Source of the DNA: Diplolepis rosae
Lineage: Eukaryota > Arthropoda > Insecta > Hymenoptera > Diplolepididae
Direction of reading: 5' to 3'
Length of the DNA: 64,000 bases
Assembly: GCA_030998225.1 (NCBI GenBank)
Contig: JAPYXD010000710.1
Span: forward strand, 32,565,501-32,629,500
The notes beneath the pieces are model-generated. The model searched no databases and was not told where the DNA came from. It saw nothing but the letters and a program-made list of their open reading frames with translations. A program made the translations under genes and the position numbers. Below are positions 12,924 to 25,273 of this stretch, piece after piece (position 1 is the stretch's first letter; each line of letters opens with the position of its first letter).

Positions 12924-13486
12924 TTAACCCTTAGATGACACACTTCAAAATAATTGCATAAATGACACAAGGGGTCTTTTGAACCCCAGCGTGAAAAAGT
13001 GTCGATATTTCATAGAGTTTTCAATGTATTGCTCTGAAAATTTAACAGGATATATTTGAATACTTCTGAAACAATGGTATAACATGACCTTGGTCAGATT
13101 TTGTTGTGAACATATTTTTAAAAATTATTGAAAAATTGTTTTCTTAAATTTTCGATTTTTCACGTAAATAACCACATTTTTGCTAATTTTGAATATTTTT
13201 TCCTAAAAATTGAAGGGAGTAAGCTTGAAGTACTACACTTTAAGGTAGAACTGGTAGTTATTGTGAACTCACACTGTGGGATTCTTTGGACCCCAGACTG
13301 GAAAGGTACCTTCTTCCTAGACGCCAGCCAACGAATTGATCTTCCCTATACTAATAGAGGGGTAGTTGCATGTCCCAACTAAAGGTAGATGGGGCCTCAA
13401 GTCTCAATTCGAGCAGGAATATATAAAAAATTACATCCGAAAATGACGTGGGGTTCACTGGACCCCATGTGTCATCTAAGGGTTAA
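12924..13486. mobile_element. TTAA-flanked MITE with CCCTTAGATGACACA ends
   Basis: TTAA plus CCCTTAGATGACACA at the left is matched by the exact complement plus TTAA at the right. Inside are three related near-palindromes of about 17 bp: GGGGTCTTTTGAACCCC, GGGATTCTTTGGACCCC and GGGGTTCACTGGACCCC, likely subterminal transposase or host-factor sites. There is no transposase. Confidence 0.75.
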
Positions 13487-13611
13487 ATAAAGTCTTCGTT
13501 TTTTTTTGTATTTTTGAAATATTTGAAAGAAAATACATTAATTCAACCATTTAATTTATTATAATGTTACAGAAAATCGAGCGCAAAAAGCGGGAAAATT
13601 TTTTTTTACTA

Positions 13612-13851
13612 CAGGGAGAAAAATGGATATTCAACTATGTGACAAGCATATTATATATTCAGTTGTAATATCTAGATATTGAACTGTAATATCTGAACAT
13701 TCAGCTTTACTATCTAAAATATTGAAACAGGTTAATATAAATATCTTAGGTATCACAGCTAAATATTTAAATTTTAAAACCAAATATATAAGATGCTTGT
13801 CACATAGTCAAATACCTAGATCATAATCCTGAATATCTATTTTTCTCCGTG
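13612..13851. mobile_element. MITE with CACGGAGAAAAAT ends, short type, copy 2
   Basis: Left end CAGGGAGAAAAATGGATATT and right end ATATCTATTTTTCTCCGTG are inverted. The interior repeats AATATCTAGATATT-type units as in 8772-8990, and TGTGACAAGCAT/ATGCTTGTCACA form a second inner inverted pair. Confidence 0.7.
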
Positions 13852-14739
13852 GACATATATACAATTTTTACTCCAGAATATTTTGGGAGCGAATCATTTT
13901 TCGAACATGGAAGCTATAAGAAATAAAAAAGTCTAAAGTAAACAAATATTTTGTCATCCTTGGATTTATTAAGGCATTAATTCTACAACGTTTCCTTGAA
14001 AATGGAATTGGGCAAATAAAAAATAAAAAAATGTCAATAAAATTTTCCATTTTCAATTGAATTAACGAAACATGTAAAATATGAGTGCCCCTGAAGGATT
14101 ATTCAATATCAACTTGTCAACAAAGCTAGTGAATATGTCTATATACTCTCCAATTTTGTAAATTACATTGGCGGAACGGGAGGGAGGTCCACCCCGAGCC
14201 CCTCAAAAATGGGGGTCTCTTTTTGCTTGATGTGTTCAGAAGTGCAATGTTTCTATTGTTAATAAATCCATTGATTTTTAAAAAATGCCACTGACTGAAT
14301 AATCCTTTCTCTCTTATTTTGTGTGTCACGTGTAAATTGATTTCAAAGTACCGTTGATAAGTTATTAATTTAGTTTTTTTTTTTAAGTTATCGAAACTGT
14401 TGAAAATTTACTTATTGATAAAAGTAAATAAGCACAGAGTTGGCTTCCAAAGAATATATGCATTTATTTGAAAACAAGAAAGGCAGTTCTAGAGTTACAA
14501 GGCTCTGCTCCTGAACTGCACTCGAGATAATATAGTTGTCGACTGACTCCCACTGCAAGTACAATTCATCATAGTAAATACACAGTTTGAAGGTGCTTCG
14601 ACGGTCAAAATATACATTGAGATTATTTCAAATATTCAACAAAAACAGAATTCGATTCTCAAAAACTATTATCCAGACATATTTCTTTAATCTATATTCC
14701 TCTATTTAAATAGGTAATTATAAAAATAAAAATATAATA
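13852..14739. other. non-coding stretch
   Basis: No supported gene. The two minus-strand ORFs here have no domain or splice context. Confidence 0.3.
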
Positions 14740-14987
14740 TTGGGTTGTCCCAGAAGTAATTGCCAATTTTTTAATGCAAATTAAACAAATTTTTTTAAAT
14801 ACAAGGAATGAACTTTAAACAATGATATATTTTCTATTTTTTTCAATGACCTTTTGCCATCTTTCCGGTAACTTCGTGATTCCACGCTTATAGAATCACT
14901 GGTCTTTATCGGCAAAAACTGAACCAAGTGCGACTTCACAGCTTCATCATCATTGAAAGTTTTACCATTTAACCCCTTAACCTACAA

Positions 14988-15248
14988 CTACGGGCTAGGA
15001 CTATATGTAACATAATTTCCCAACCAGGCCTGAATATTTTTTTGGCGAGCGACTAAAGATGTGTGTGATGTAGCGTTGTCATGGTGAAAAATTACACCTT
15101 CACGATTGACTATTTCTGACAGTTTTTCTTCGACCGCTGCGTACCATTTGGTCAGCTGACGACAGTAAACATCCGAATCAATCGTTTGGTTCCTTGGAAG
15201 CAGTTCAAAAAATACCATGCCTTTCCAATCCCACCAAACAGACATCAT
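14988..15248 (-). pseudogene. mariner transposase, C-terminal catalytic fragment
   Basis: The fragment contains the WWDWKGMVFFELLP and HHDNATSHTS blocks of mariner transposases, the second carrying the catalytic Asp. The upstream frame continues, with stops, to the nested insertion at 15463. The matching N-terminal part lies beyond the insertion near 18.5-18.9 kb and also has stops and frameshifts. The protein cannot be active. Confidence 0.85.
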
Positions 15249-15462
15249 AATCTTTTTTTAATGCAATTCAGCTTTCGATGTTGCTTGTGGTAGTTCATCA
15301 CGCTTGGGTCATAACCGTTTTCGAACAACGTTATTGTAAACAATCAATTTTTTATCACCAGTGATAATTCATTTTAAAAAAGTATCGAATTTATTGCGCT
15401 TAAGATGCAAACCACAAGCGTTCATGCGTTTTGTTAAATTAATTTCTTTCAATTCATGCACA

Positions 15463-16591
15463 CACGGAAAAAATAAGTACTGGGAAATTTACTTGACAGT
15501 CCTCGACTTTTGGACAGGACAAATTTTTCCGAAGATCCTATATACTTTTTATTAAGAAGCTTAGAACTTCATCGAAAAAAAGAAAGAATATCCTAGATTA
15601 ATTCAAGCACAGTCAATGAATGAAATTCTGTCAAATTTTATTGTATAGTTTTTGAAAAAAATTATAGAAAGGCAAATAATACTTGTTCTAAAGAGTGCTT
15701 CACGTTTTAAAAGAGTTTAGATAGAATAATTTGATTAGGAAGAGATGAATACCTGCTATACAAATCAAAGAAAAATTCTTGGACTGCGCTTGAAAGTCTT
15801 GTGGAATTTTTAGTGGCACGATTCGCAGTTGTCAATGTCAGTTTTTTAGATACGCAAAATTTTTATTACTTTGTAAATTGTCATAAACTTCAGAAATTAT
15901 GAAATTCTTATATTTGATATTTTAGAATTCAGTAATTAATTTATTAAAAGTCTCTTCATCTAAAAACTTTTGTTAGCCTTATATAAAATTGTTGGCGAAA
16001 CAAGGCGCAGCAATTTCTTACACGGCTCTGCATTTTCAAAGGATAAAATGTTTTTTGAGAGGTATCGTAAGTGCTTCGGTAGCCGTGCGGTTTAATTTAT
16101 AAGGTTAGACTGCGTTATACATGTAGGTTAGGTAAAAGTTAAGGTTCGAATCCTATCAGCGTAGTATTAATTTGTAATAAAAATCAATAAAATAGAGTAT
16201 AAAAAAAAGACAGCTTGCGAAAATAATTCTCGTTTCTTATTGCCTTTAATACTGATAGTCCATAAAAATTTCATTGACTGGCTTTGAAGTTTTCATGCAC
16301 GAGTGCTGTGCGAGCTCTATCTGCCTATATTCAGAATTTCATATTAATTCGTAACAATATCCAATCTTTGAACTTTATTTTCTCAAATGATTCATAGAAA
16401 TTATACATTTTGCGTACTCAAAATTTTCACGGACTTTCTACTGAATATACTTTTGGAAAGTTTTATACTTTTTCCAGGATTATTGATCTAATTGTACAAG
16501 AACGGTACTTCTAGTTTTAAGTAACTTTTGAACGTATCTGAAAGTCGAGCACTCTGTCATGTAAATTTCCCAGTACTTATTTTTCTCCGTG
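15463..16591. mobile_element. TIR element with CACGG(A/G)AAAAATAAG ends, nested in mariner
   Basis: Left CACGGAAAAAATAAGTACTG and right CAGTACTTATTTTTCTCCGTG are inverted repeats that continue for more than 30 bp. The element sits within the mariner coding region and abuts the next element at 16592 end to end. It contains a tRNA-like segment near 16072-16165. No transposase ORF is visible. Confidence 0.7.
16072..16165 (+). ncRNA. tRNA-like / tRNA-derived SINE head
   Basis: A B-box match GGTTCGAATCC lies at 16143-16153, and an A-box-like TAGCCGTGCGG lies about 60 bp upstream. This is the layout of an RNA polymerase III type 2 promoter. The acceptor ends do not form a clean stem, so it looks like a degenerate tRNA or SINE head and not a working tRNA gene. 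Confidence 0.35.
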
Positions 16592-18467
16592 CACGGAGAA
16601 AAATAGTTGAAGTAATTTTACTCAACTCTGTCGATTAAACTTCGGACATAAGGACATTTGAACATTTATTAAATCCTAGTCGGGTAAAATGAATTGGATA
16701 AATACCTAATTCACCCAAAGTGAATAACAATAAGCGTTACATAAGAAATAGTAAGGAGTTGAGTAAAACGTTATCGACGACAGGGCATCAACATGCGTCA
16801 GTGGGTCAACATGAAATGTATATAAGTATATCACCGACGCTTGAGGTGCTTCAAACCGTAGTTGGGTAAAATGAGCATCGGGCGTATTATTTGAGCTGGC
16901 AATGGTATGGTTCTCTTAAATAAAAAAAAATTCTTAGCTCGAGCCTGCCATTAGTCATTCCATACATATATACATGCATGCATAAAAGACATACAAATAC
17001 ATTCACACCATTCAGTTGTAGCCAATCATATTTTAAATCACAAATACACTTATAAATATATAACCTTAACATATATAAACCTAATAACTACACTTTTATA
17101 TAGTACGATACGCTTTTGTCGAATCACGCATGCGCTCGCTCACAATGCTGAGACATAAAATTTGGAAGTTTGTTATATAGTGACTGCAAGAGATATTCAG
17201 AGCTTGTGGACCAGTGTCGTGACTAAAGTTCTTGAGCCTCACTCAAGTAAAAATAAATCAACTTCTTTCAGAAATTATTCATAAAATATTTCAAAAAATT
17301 AATATAATTAATCAATTATTATAACTATGATTATTGATATATATAAATAATAGAATTATTAAATTATGTTTAGTATACATTTTTATTATAACTACGTATG
17401 AAGTTTAATGAAACTAAATTTTCAAATGTATATTAAAAAATTGCATTATTATCAAAAAGTATCTTGTATAAAAGCATTTAAAAGAAGGTTCTTTTATTTT
17501 CTGTGTTGTATATTTTCAAAATATGAATTTTACAATTGCGAATTCCAAATTATTATTGTGCCTAAAAAATTTATGTAAAATCTAAATCCTGTGTAGATTT
17601 TTCAAATATTATGTAATACAAATATTTAAAGACTTTTGATGTTTAAATTTTCACGAAATCAATTTAATTTAATAAACTTAAGTGAAAAATAATAAAGTAA
17701 TAATAAATGAATTAAGAAAAAATTATGAATCAAGAATTTATTAAACTTACAGAATCTATATATAATTAGATGATGTGAAACTTTTAAATAAATTATATAA
17801 ACTAGTGGATAATCATTAAAACAAATAGTGGTTAACACTGCGGAGCATGTACCAAAGCTTTGTGACAAACAGACAAATCACGATCAAACACGACTGCTGT
17901 ATGATGAATTTTTAAAATCACTAGTTTATAAGTGGAATCCACTATTTTGGATTTAGAGAGTACTAAAATAAACTGTAATTGTATTTTGTATTTTTTTAAT
18001 TGATTTTTTATTATTAAATATAATAACTTGGAATATCAGTATGCTGAAAATTCAACACGATTTTCAAAATAAAAATTTTTTTTGTGTGCCCAAAGCGCAG
18101 ATTACTTTCATTTGTTCGTGCGTGAATAGATGTAGCTAGTGGAATAAGTGTTGCGATTTACGGTTTACTCAACTCTCGATTGAAGTGTAGAGTAGAATGA
18201 ATGGAAAGCTCTACTTTTTTGTGATTTAATAAAAGATTAGTTTTTCATAATTATACTACGAGTAATAATATATATATTTAGAAATTTTTATTGCACGCTT
18301 TTATACTTCACCCTACACTTTTGAATTTTACTCAACTTTGATTCATTTTTTAACATTTAATATATCAAAAATAATTACAATGGTACTAAATAACTTCTAA
18401 CTTGTCTATATGTCCCAAATTTGATCGGAAGTTGAGTAAAATTACTTTAACTATTTTTCTCCGCGTG
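16592..18467. mobile_element. TIR element with CACGGAGAAAAATAG ends, nested in mariner
   Basis: Left CACGGAGAAAAATAGTTGAA and right TTAACTATTTTTCTCCGCGTG are inverted. The inner parts also pair (TAATTTTACTCAACT near both ends). It is joined head to head with the element at 15463-16591, creating the palindrome CTCCGTGCACGGAG at the junction. The minus-strand ORFs inside are not supported. Confidence 0.65.
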
Positions 18468-19013
18468 TGGAATCCAAATATCAAGTTTTTTAAGTAGTTC
18501 AAGACGTTGTATGTGACGGTCGATTATTGATTTTGGTATTTTTAACATTTCTTCAATCTCTCGCACAGTTACATGATGATCCGATTCGATTATGGCTTTG
18601 ATTTGGTCATCATTAACTTCATTTGGCCGACCTGAACATTGCTCATCTTTGAGTGAAAAATCCCCAGAACGGAATTTATGAAACCGATTTCGACACTGTC
18701 TGTCTTTTAAGGCTTCCTCACCTTACACATCACGTAACTTTTTAGTCGCCTGTGCTACGTTCTTTATGGAAATAAAAAAGCAAAATATGACACAAAAGCT
18801 CGTTTTTACACTCCATCTAAAAGTTAATGCCAAACTAACAACTGTAAACGAAATCACGCGCAATTTGTTTGTAAAGCAAGCCAAGAGTGACAGCTAACAA
18901 ATGTCAGAAGGAAAAAATCATGACATTGAAAGAAGCCGTTCAAAAAGATGGTCAAAGGCATCTATATGTGAAATCGGCAATTATTTCTGGGACAACCCAA
19001 TACCTTCTCATAC

Positions 19014-20078
19014 ACAGAGAGAAATTTTAGGTTTCACTGACCAAAGTTTTTTTGTTAAAATCGTCTTTACAAAAATGTTAAAGTTCTCATGACAATCATG
19101 GTAGTGGCTGTCATACATTGGAAAAGTGTTTACTCCAACTGCAAGGAACGTTACTGAGACCACGATTCTGGTACTTGAAATACCATAGCGCTGCGGTTAT
19201 AGGAACCAAAGTCCATCGTAAAGCCGCGCATAGAGTTTAGTTGAAATGACTAAGTCTACGGACAGTAAATACCTAGCCAAAATTATTTTTAAGGTTATAG
19301 GTATGGTTCTCTTAGTTATCAAAATACAAATTCAATTTGATTAGAAAAAATAAAGTTTCACCGAAACGATCTAAGAAAAATAATCCGGTATAATGATATT
19401 TATGATAACTTTCGTCGATTAAGTTAAAAAATTGTCACTTTTTTAATCACCATAAACTCTTTTTGACTGACTATAGTTTTGACAGAATACGACGAGACAG
19501 CGAAATTGGAACGCATTGCATTGTCCCCGAACAAAATCGTTTATCATTTAGAAAGAATTGTCAAACTATATTTATAATAGAATTATTTACCTGATAATGC
19601 TTGGCACGGTAAAATATAGTCCAGGAATCGAGAACGAGAATTGGCAGGATTCAACTTAGGCTGCATATATTTTTGGAAGTAACTATAGTACTCATCTCCA
19701 GTGCAGTGCAAGTTAAATTGTGTGACTATTACAAGATTTAATAGTTGTCACGACAGGCTTACCTCGTTGTAAAAATGAAAGTTATACTTGATTTGTCTAG
19801 CGCAACAGTGAACGCTGCGGTTATAGTAACCAAAGGAGCTTGGCAGTACACATAAAGAAAATGTACGTGTACTAACCGTTGGGGTACGTATAAAGCTCAT
19901 TCTAATCATCAACTTTGGTCACAACAACCGAATACACAAAACAGTCCAAATTGTTGTCATGATAACTATAAAAGTAGTAGCTTCTCTCAACTTTTTTGGT
20001 CAAGGCAACTACCGTATAAAAAATTTATGTGCTATGTGCACAGGAACCAAAGCCGATTTCTCTCAGTGTATGTAATGA
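19014..20078. repeat. possible TIR element with internal repeated motif
   Basis: The left CACAGAGAGAAA and right TTTCTCTCAGTG are weakly inverted. The motif GCTGCGGTTATAG(G/T)AACCAAAG occurs at about 19190 and 19813, with a shorter GGAACCAAAG at about 20042. A TIR transposon remnant is plausible but boundaries are weak. Confidence 0.35.
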
Positions 20079-20419
20079 GAATGTAAAACTTGGCTGAGGC
20101 AATTATTCAAGCGTTGTAAAACTACAGAATCAGTGTTCTGTGGTATTATTGTTTTTCAAGTAGTGTGGAATTTTCTTTCAGGGAGAACAAGTCCTCATTT
20201 ATTAAAATCGCAGGATTTAAACAAAATTGATGTTCAACGATAAGAAAAAAGGTCAATTAAAAATAAAGGATATAAAATAAATCATTTTTGCATGTCAAAA
20301 ATTTGTCAACTGAAAATAATCTTTACTCCTTTCAATTGTAACATCAATACAAATATTGCAATTCTTGGGAATATAATTAAATATTTTGACCCACGTGCTG
20401 CTTTGCCGTGAGGTACCTT

Positions 20420-21330
20420 AACAAACAACCTTAACGTCTAAGACTCTCCACATTTCCTTGATATGTGTAGATACGAAATCTTCCCGCATGTGCAATCCCT
20501 ATTTCTGAGTATTTCGTAGACCGAAGAAAAATCCTTGGAATGATCTCGATTAGAAAGCTGAAAGGCAAGAGCTCGTGCATAGGAAGTGAGGCCATTCGTC
20601 TGAGGTGCAAAGCGATCGCTCGAGAATCTCGCGAGCTACTTCTCACTTAAATCACAAGAGAGGGCGCATCTTATCTTGGTGGTGGCGCTATGCAAGAGAA
20701 GATTCGACAATTCCGTCGTTTCGAAGCGTTCGCTTGAGCAAAGAAGGGACTTGCAGAAAATCTCGTGAGCGGACGAGGTTGCGACCAAGCCGCACCAAGT
20801 GAAAGAAAAAGAAAAGAAGGAGAAGCTCTAGAGCAAGGAAGAGGAAGAGGAAGAGGCAGCAGCAGCTCTTCGCATAGTGTTTGTCCAAGAGGAACTGGCA
20901 AAGCAGTGAGTGGTAGGTTGGGGTGTCGGGATGGCATGGGGTCGAGCATCTACCCTCTCCTACTACCCTTTACGTGGTGGCATTGGATCGACAGGAGGTT
21001 GAGAAAGTCCTCTTAGCGCATTTCAACAATATATGGCGAAGGCCTTTGAGGTTGTGGGGTGGACGGGTGCCCAACAACGATGGGACGGGGGTGAAGAAGG
21101 GTGGTGCTATTGATTCTTCTTTTAATCTCGTCGCGACCCATCCCCAGGCGGGGTGAGGAGAAACTAGAAGGACTCGGATCTTGCGGGAGGTGAAGTACGA
21201 GGGAGAAAGACAGTGGTGAAGAGCAAGGGGCAGGGTTACTTATTTGAATGTGTCGTCGCACGCCCCGAGACAAAAACGATAGAGAACCCGTGAAATCGAT
21301 GTGATGGTCCTCCCATCCCTTCCGATTCGC
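20420..21330. promoter_or_regulatory. GC-rich island, possible promoter/5' exon
   Basis: This stretch is much richer in G+C and CpG than the rest of the window. It contains purine-rich GAGGAAGAGGAAGAGG and a donor-like GCA|GTGAGT near 20906-20913. Several overlapping ORFs occur on both strands, none with a recognisable domain. It may be a 5' untranslated exon of a gene outside view; that is inference. Confidence 0.25.
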
Positions 21331-22990
21331 TCAGCTATAAGCACATACATTTCAAGTCCCACCGATTACGTTTACCTATTTTTCTTTTTCCGCCAAATCA
21401 CCATTCTACTGAACGATATACCAACTCACAATAAGTCATCAATTCTAATAATCACTAGATATTAAAGTTAGATTTGTCATCCGGATGATAAGCAGATTTG
21501 CATAAAGCTAAGAGGAGAGTATATGAAAGAAAACTATTTCGTTTCATTGTTAAGAGTTAGTTACTCACTTGGATTTTAGCTGCCTCCCATGACTAATGGG
21601 AGTAAATCCTTTACCATGATCGATTAAGTATTATTTCTAAAGCGATGAGAATTGGACCATTTAAAACTGGATATATAATTTCGATAGAGCGGGTATTTAT
21701 TTAGAGAGAGCCAAACTCACAGTTGGTGAGCAGCTCAAATCGGAATATATTAAAAGACTATAAGCGCGGGGAGTATGTAAGTATAAAGTTCAGGAAACGC
21801 AATAAGCGTAACGCAATAAAATTGTATAGTGTCTTCCGTTATCCATTGAGTTCTGCATCTCACCCTCTTTCTCTTTTTGCTAGCACTGGATCGGAGACGC
21901 TGCATACCCTGAAAAAAATCAGCTCCGTAGCCGAAGCCACCAGGGACTAACGGCAGGGGTGGCAATGACGGAAAGACGGGGAGTCACCCTATTTTTTGTG
22001 CCCGGCCCGTGGGGTAAGATATTGATTTTTTTATTTTATAATTAGGGGCGCGCACCCCTTAGCTGCCAGAAAAACACGTCACCCAAATCGGAGGGACATA
22101 GGCGGCTATCCCTCAGACTTCGACATGTCAATGTAGAACGCACACTTGTGGTCCAAGCATTATGCGTTTCTTTCATATCACCAACCAATCAAGCCAAGTA
22201 CCATTTTTTTCTTCCGAAAAATTCTCTCTGAGATTATAAAATAACTTGAAAAATAATCTGATACGCCACATCTGAATTTTCAAAAGGTGTAAACAAATTT
22301 TCAAGAAAACGGAAGGTCAACTGTAAGGAGCTGGCATCGCAGATTGATAGTAAGGTACGATATGTAACTTACATATAGAAAATATGCGTTCTAAAACTTC
22401 AAATGCGTTTTTCTAGAAATAACGTTTTTAAAAATGATGTACATAGTAACTCTTACAATTTTCATCCGATTGTTCTGAAGTTTTTATGGGATCTTAATAA
22501 ATATATTCTTTATCAGGTGTCATTGATGTTTAATTGATCACTTAATTTTTTTGTTGCAGTTGGATAAAAATTGTGGCAGCTACAATGTCCACCGTTTGTA
22601 CTCGGCATAGAAGAAAGACGGAACACACGACAAGGACAGCGATATTATGCATAAAATTTATAACGTAAAAATTGTTTTTAAATCTGCAAATGATGCATAA
22701 TGAATTGCCGCATGTAAATTTACCTCCGGTTGTTTCGTTTTTCGATAGTAAAATTCTCAAATTGGACCTCTTTTTCGTGTTAATTAAATTAAGACCAGTA
22801 AAGCCGTATGTATTTTGAAAAATGAAAAGACAAGGTTAGATAAATGTTTAATATTGGTAAACCTGGCGAGATATTTGGAAGGAAAAGGTATTATTCATGA
22901 AGAGTGAGTGTTACTGCAGCATTAGGCAATAACAGGAGGTTTAGGAAAGGACTGGAGGTTCCTGATGAAACGATAAAAATCAGCAGCAAC
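21331..22990. other. non-coding stretch
   Basis: No gene or element with defined ends was recognised. Small ORFs on both strands lack features. Confidence 0.3.
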
Positions 22991-23720
22991 ACTCTCACAG
23001 ATTCGTTTCCCCATAAGTTTGCGAGAACCACGAGTTTCGTTGCAACGGCATTACCGTAGGGGTGGTTGTCAACGCCGTCTTCGACGTTGGCTTTGGGAGG
23101 GGATTGCCTCTAGCCCTGCAATGTAGAAACGGGTGGCAAAGGCGTGCAGCCCCTTCGTTCTTTTTTTCTCTACTTCCCTGCCGTCAGAGGTGACAATTCT
23201 TCATCGTCTTCCTTTACTTCCAGCACCACTGTCACACATACTCTTTAAAGTGGAAGCTCTCCTTCCTCTATATATATATATATATATATATATACCTATT
23301 CCCGCATTCCCACGAGCACATATAACGAGTCAGCTTGTCACACACAGAGTATAATATGCAAAGGCCCGCCCCCTCGTTTCCATAGTAACGGTAGAGTTGC
23401 CTGGAGAAGAGAGAAAGGGTGGAGAAGCAAGAAGAGTATGAGAGAAATGGAGGGCGAGAGGGAAGGAAAATGCAAGAGGGAGGCAGACACTCTTGGAAAT
23501 TTGTATAACTACCCCCAGGGGCGGTGGGAGAAAGGAGATGAAAGCCCACACATCGATCCGGGAAACCAGCCCATACCAGGCTCCTTCGTCATCTTGGAGG
23601 CTCCTGGCCACCACCGATTGCCCCCTGCGTCCTAACACGCGAGCCATGATGACCGCTCAATGTTTATACATACATTTCAATTCCCCGGAGTTCTTTTCCA
23701 TCTCAGCCATACAAAATTTC
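22990..23720. promoter_or_regulatory. second GC-richer stretch with (TA)n
   Basis: The base composition is GC-elevated and a (TA)n microsatellite lies at 23269-23294. ORFs overlap on both strands without recognisable domains. It could be a promoter or untranslated exon; no direct evidence. Confidence 0.2.
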
Positions 23721-24050
23721 CAGCGTCCCTCAAACCTCTCTCAGGAGGTTCTATACTTTTTCACGATTCATCTCTGTATCTGCCACGTTCATCTTCCCTG
23801 GCACATTACCCTTAATGTCAAGGCCAACTGAGTTGACTCTCAGAAAGTTTCTTTTTAATTTGCCAACGTGCTATACTGTGTGTTGCATCTATAGAATTTA
23901 TTGCTCAGTTATTTATTATCATTTGTTTATTTCTTTTTACCAATTTATTACTACATGTGTTATTAAAAAAGTGATGCATATTATTTTGCGAGTTCATTGA
24001 CTTAATGTATGGACCTTTTACCTATTAACCTACTACTCGCATTTCAATTA

Positions 24051-25254
24051 AGGTAAAAGCACCAAGAACCGGACAGTACCCGGTAGCCGGACAGAGTCCT
24101 GAATTTTTCTCAAAATTAGAGATTTATGAATCACTTATCGCTATTTTGATGTACCGTATACAAACCTCGAAACTTACACTTTAAAAAAGTGAAAAATTTG
24201 TTGAATTAGAAATTAAAACTTCGCTAAGAAAAAAAAATTTCTCTACTGAAGCACAAGGCTAGTCGAAATGTAGCGAAATCTGCTTTATAAACTAACTGAC
24301 GCGTTGTCTTTGTTAAGCAAATAACATTTACATTTACCTTCATTTGTCATTTTAATACGTGTTACACTAAAGTCAAATGCTCTGTATAAACCATAATATT
24401 TTTCAAAATTAAAAAACATTTTCCTTTAATTAAATATTTTAAATCCGGTTATTAGGTCAATGAATATTCGTTTTGCCTAATAACCGAACGCGTGTCCGGC
24501 GTTAGATTGCACTGCTTTTTGAGAAAGAAACAGGAAGAGACAGGAAAGAAAGAAGCTACACTAAAAAAGAAAACAAGAACAGAAAGAGAAAAAAGAAGCT
24601 GCATTAAAGAGAAAACAGGAACAGCAAGAAAAAAGAGAAGCCACGTTAAAGGAAAATCAAAAGCAAAATCAAAGGAATAAATCTTTGAAAAGAAAGAAAG
24701 AAGAATAAAACAAAAAACCAGCAAAAAAACGAAGAAGCAGAAGTGTTAAATAAATATTTTATTATGTAAATGTAAAGCAAAGTTCATAGGAAAAAAATTG
24801 GCAAAATAAATTAAACTTATTCAATAGTCCTTAAAAGAATGAAGTTCATTAACAATTATATTTGTAAAATCTTTTCAATATTTTTTTTTATAAGCGTAGA
24901 CCTAAAAAATGTATCCGTAAATGTTTCCCAGTGTTCATTATGCTTAAAAAATGTCAAATCCATATCAATCAAATTATAATATTCTCTTGTCCGAGTATTG
25001 GTGCAGCGCTGTCCGGCTATTGGATCAATTCACTTTTCCCGTCCGGCAATTGGCTCCAGAGCATTATTTAATGAAGAGAATTATTAAAATGGATTATTCA
25101 GATTTAACACAACTATGGACTTTTTGTTATAGTAGGAAAGACACATACATCAAAATAATCGCGGCAATTCTTGATTCCGCATCACATTTAGAACGATTAA
25201 TACAAAAAATTGAATGAAATTTCCTTAGACGTCCGGCTATTGGTGGTTTTACCT
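24051..25254. mobile_element. TA-flanked DNA transposon remnant with CCGGCTATTGG subterminal repeats
   Basis: The ends AGGTAAAAGCACCAAGAACC and the complement of AGGTAAAACCACCAATAGCC are inverted repeats flanked by TA. GTCCGGCTATTGG-like words occur near 25012, 25041 and 25230, and CCGGAC words repeat near the left end, like transposase-binding subterminal repeats. A Lys/Glu-rich ORF (24492-24680) may be the remnant of a pogo-like C-terminal tail. No intact transposase remains. Confidence 0.55.
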
Positions 25255-25273
25255 TATATGTATATTATGTATA

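Larger units (their letters stand above)
14740..19000 (-). mobile_element. mariner transposon (mauritiana-like), interrupted
   Basis: Terminal inverted repeats TTGGGTTGTCCCAGAAGTAA (left) and TTGGGTTGTCCCAGAAATAA (right, minus strand) are flanked by TA on both sides (14738-14739 and 19001-19002). The transposase reads on the minus strand: its N-terminal half lies at about 18900-18470 and its C-terminal half at about 15460-14990. The roughly 3 kb between them is nested insertion. Without it the element would be about 1.25 kb, normal for mariner. Confidence 0.85.

Noticed and set aside
23269..23294. (TA)n as a CRISPR or satellite array
   Set aside because: Simple dinucleotide microsatellite only; no spacer structure anywhere in the window.
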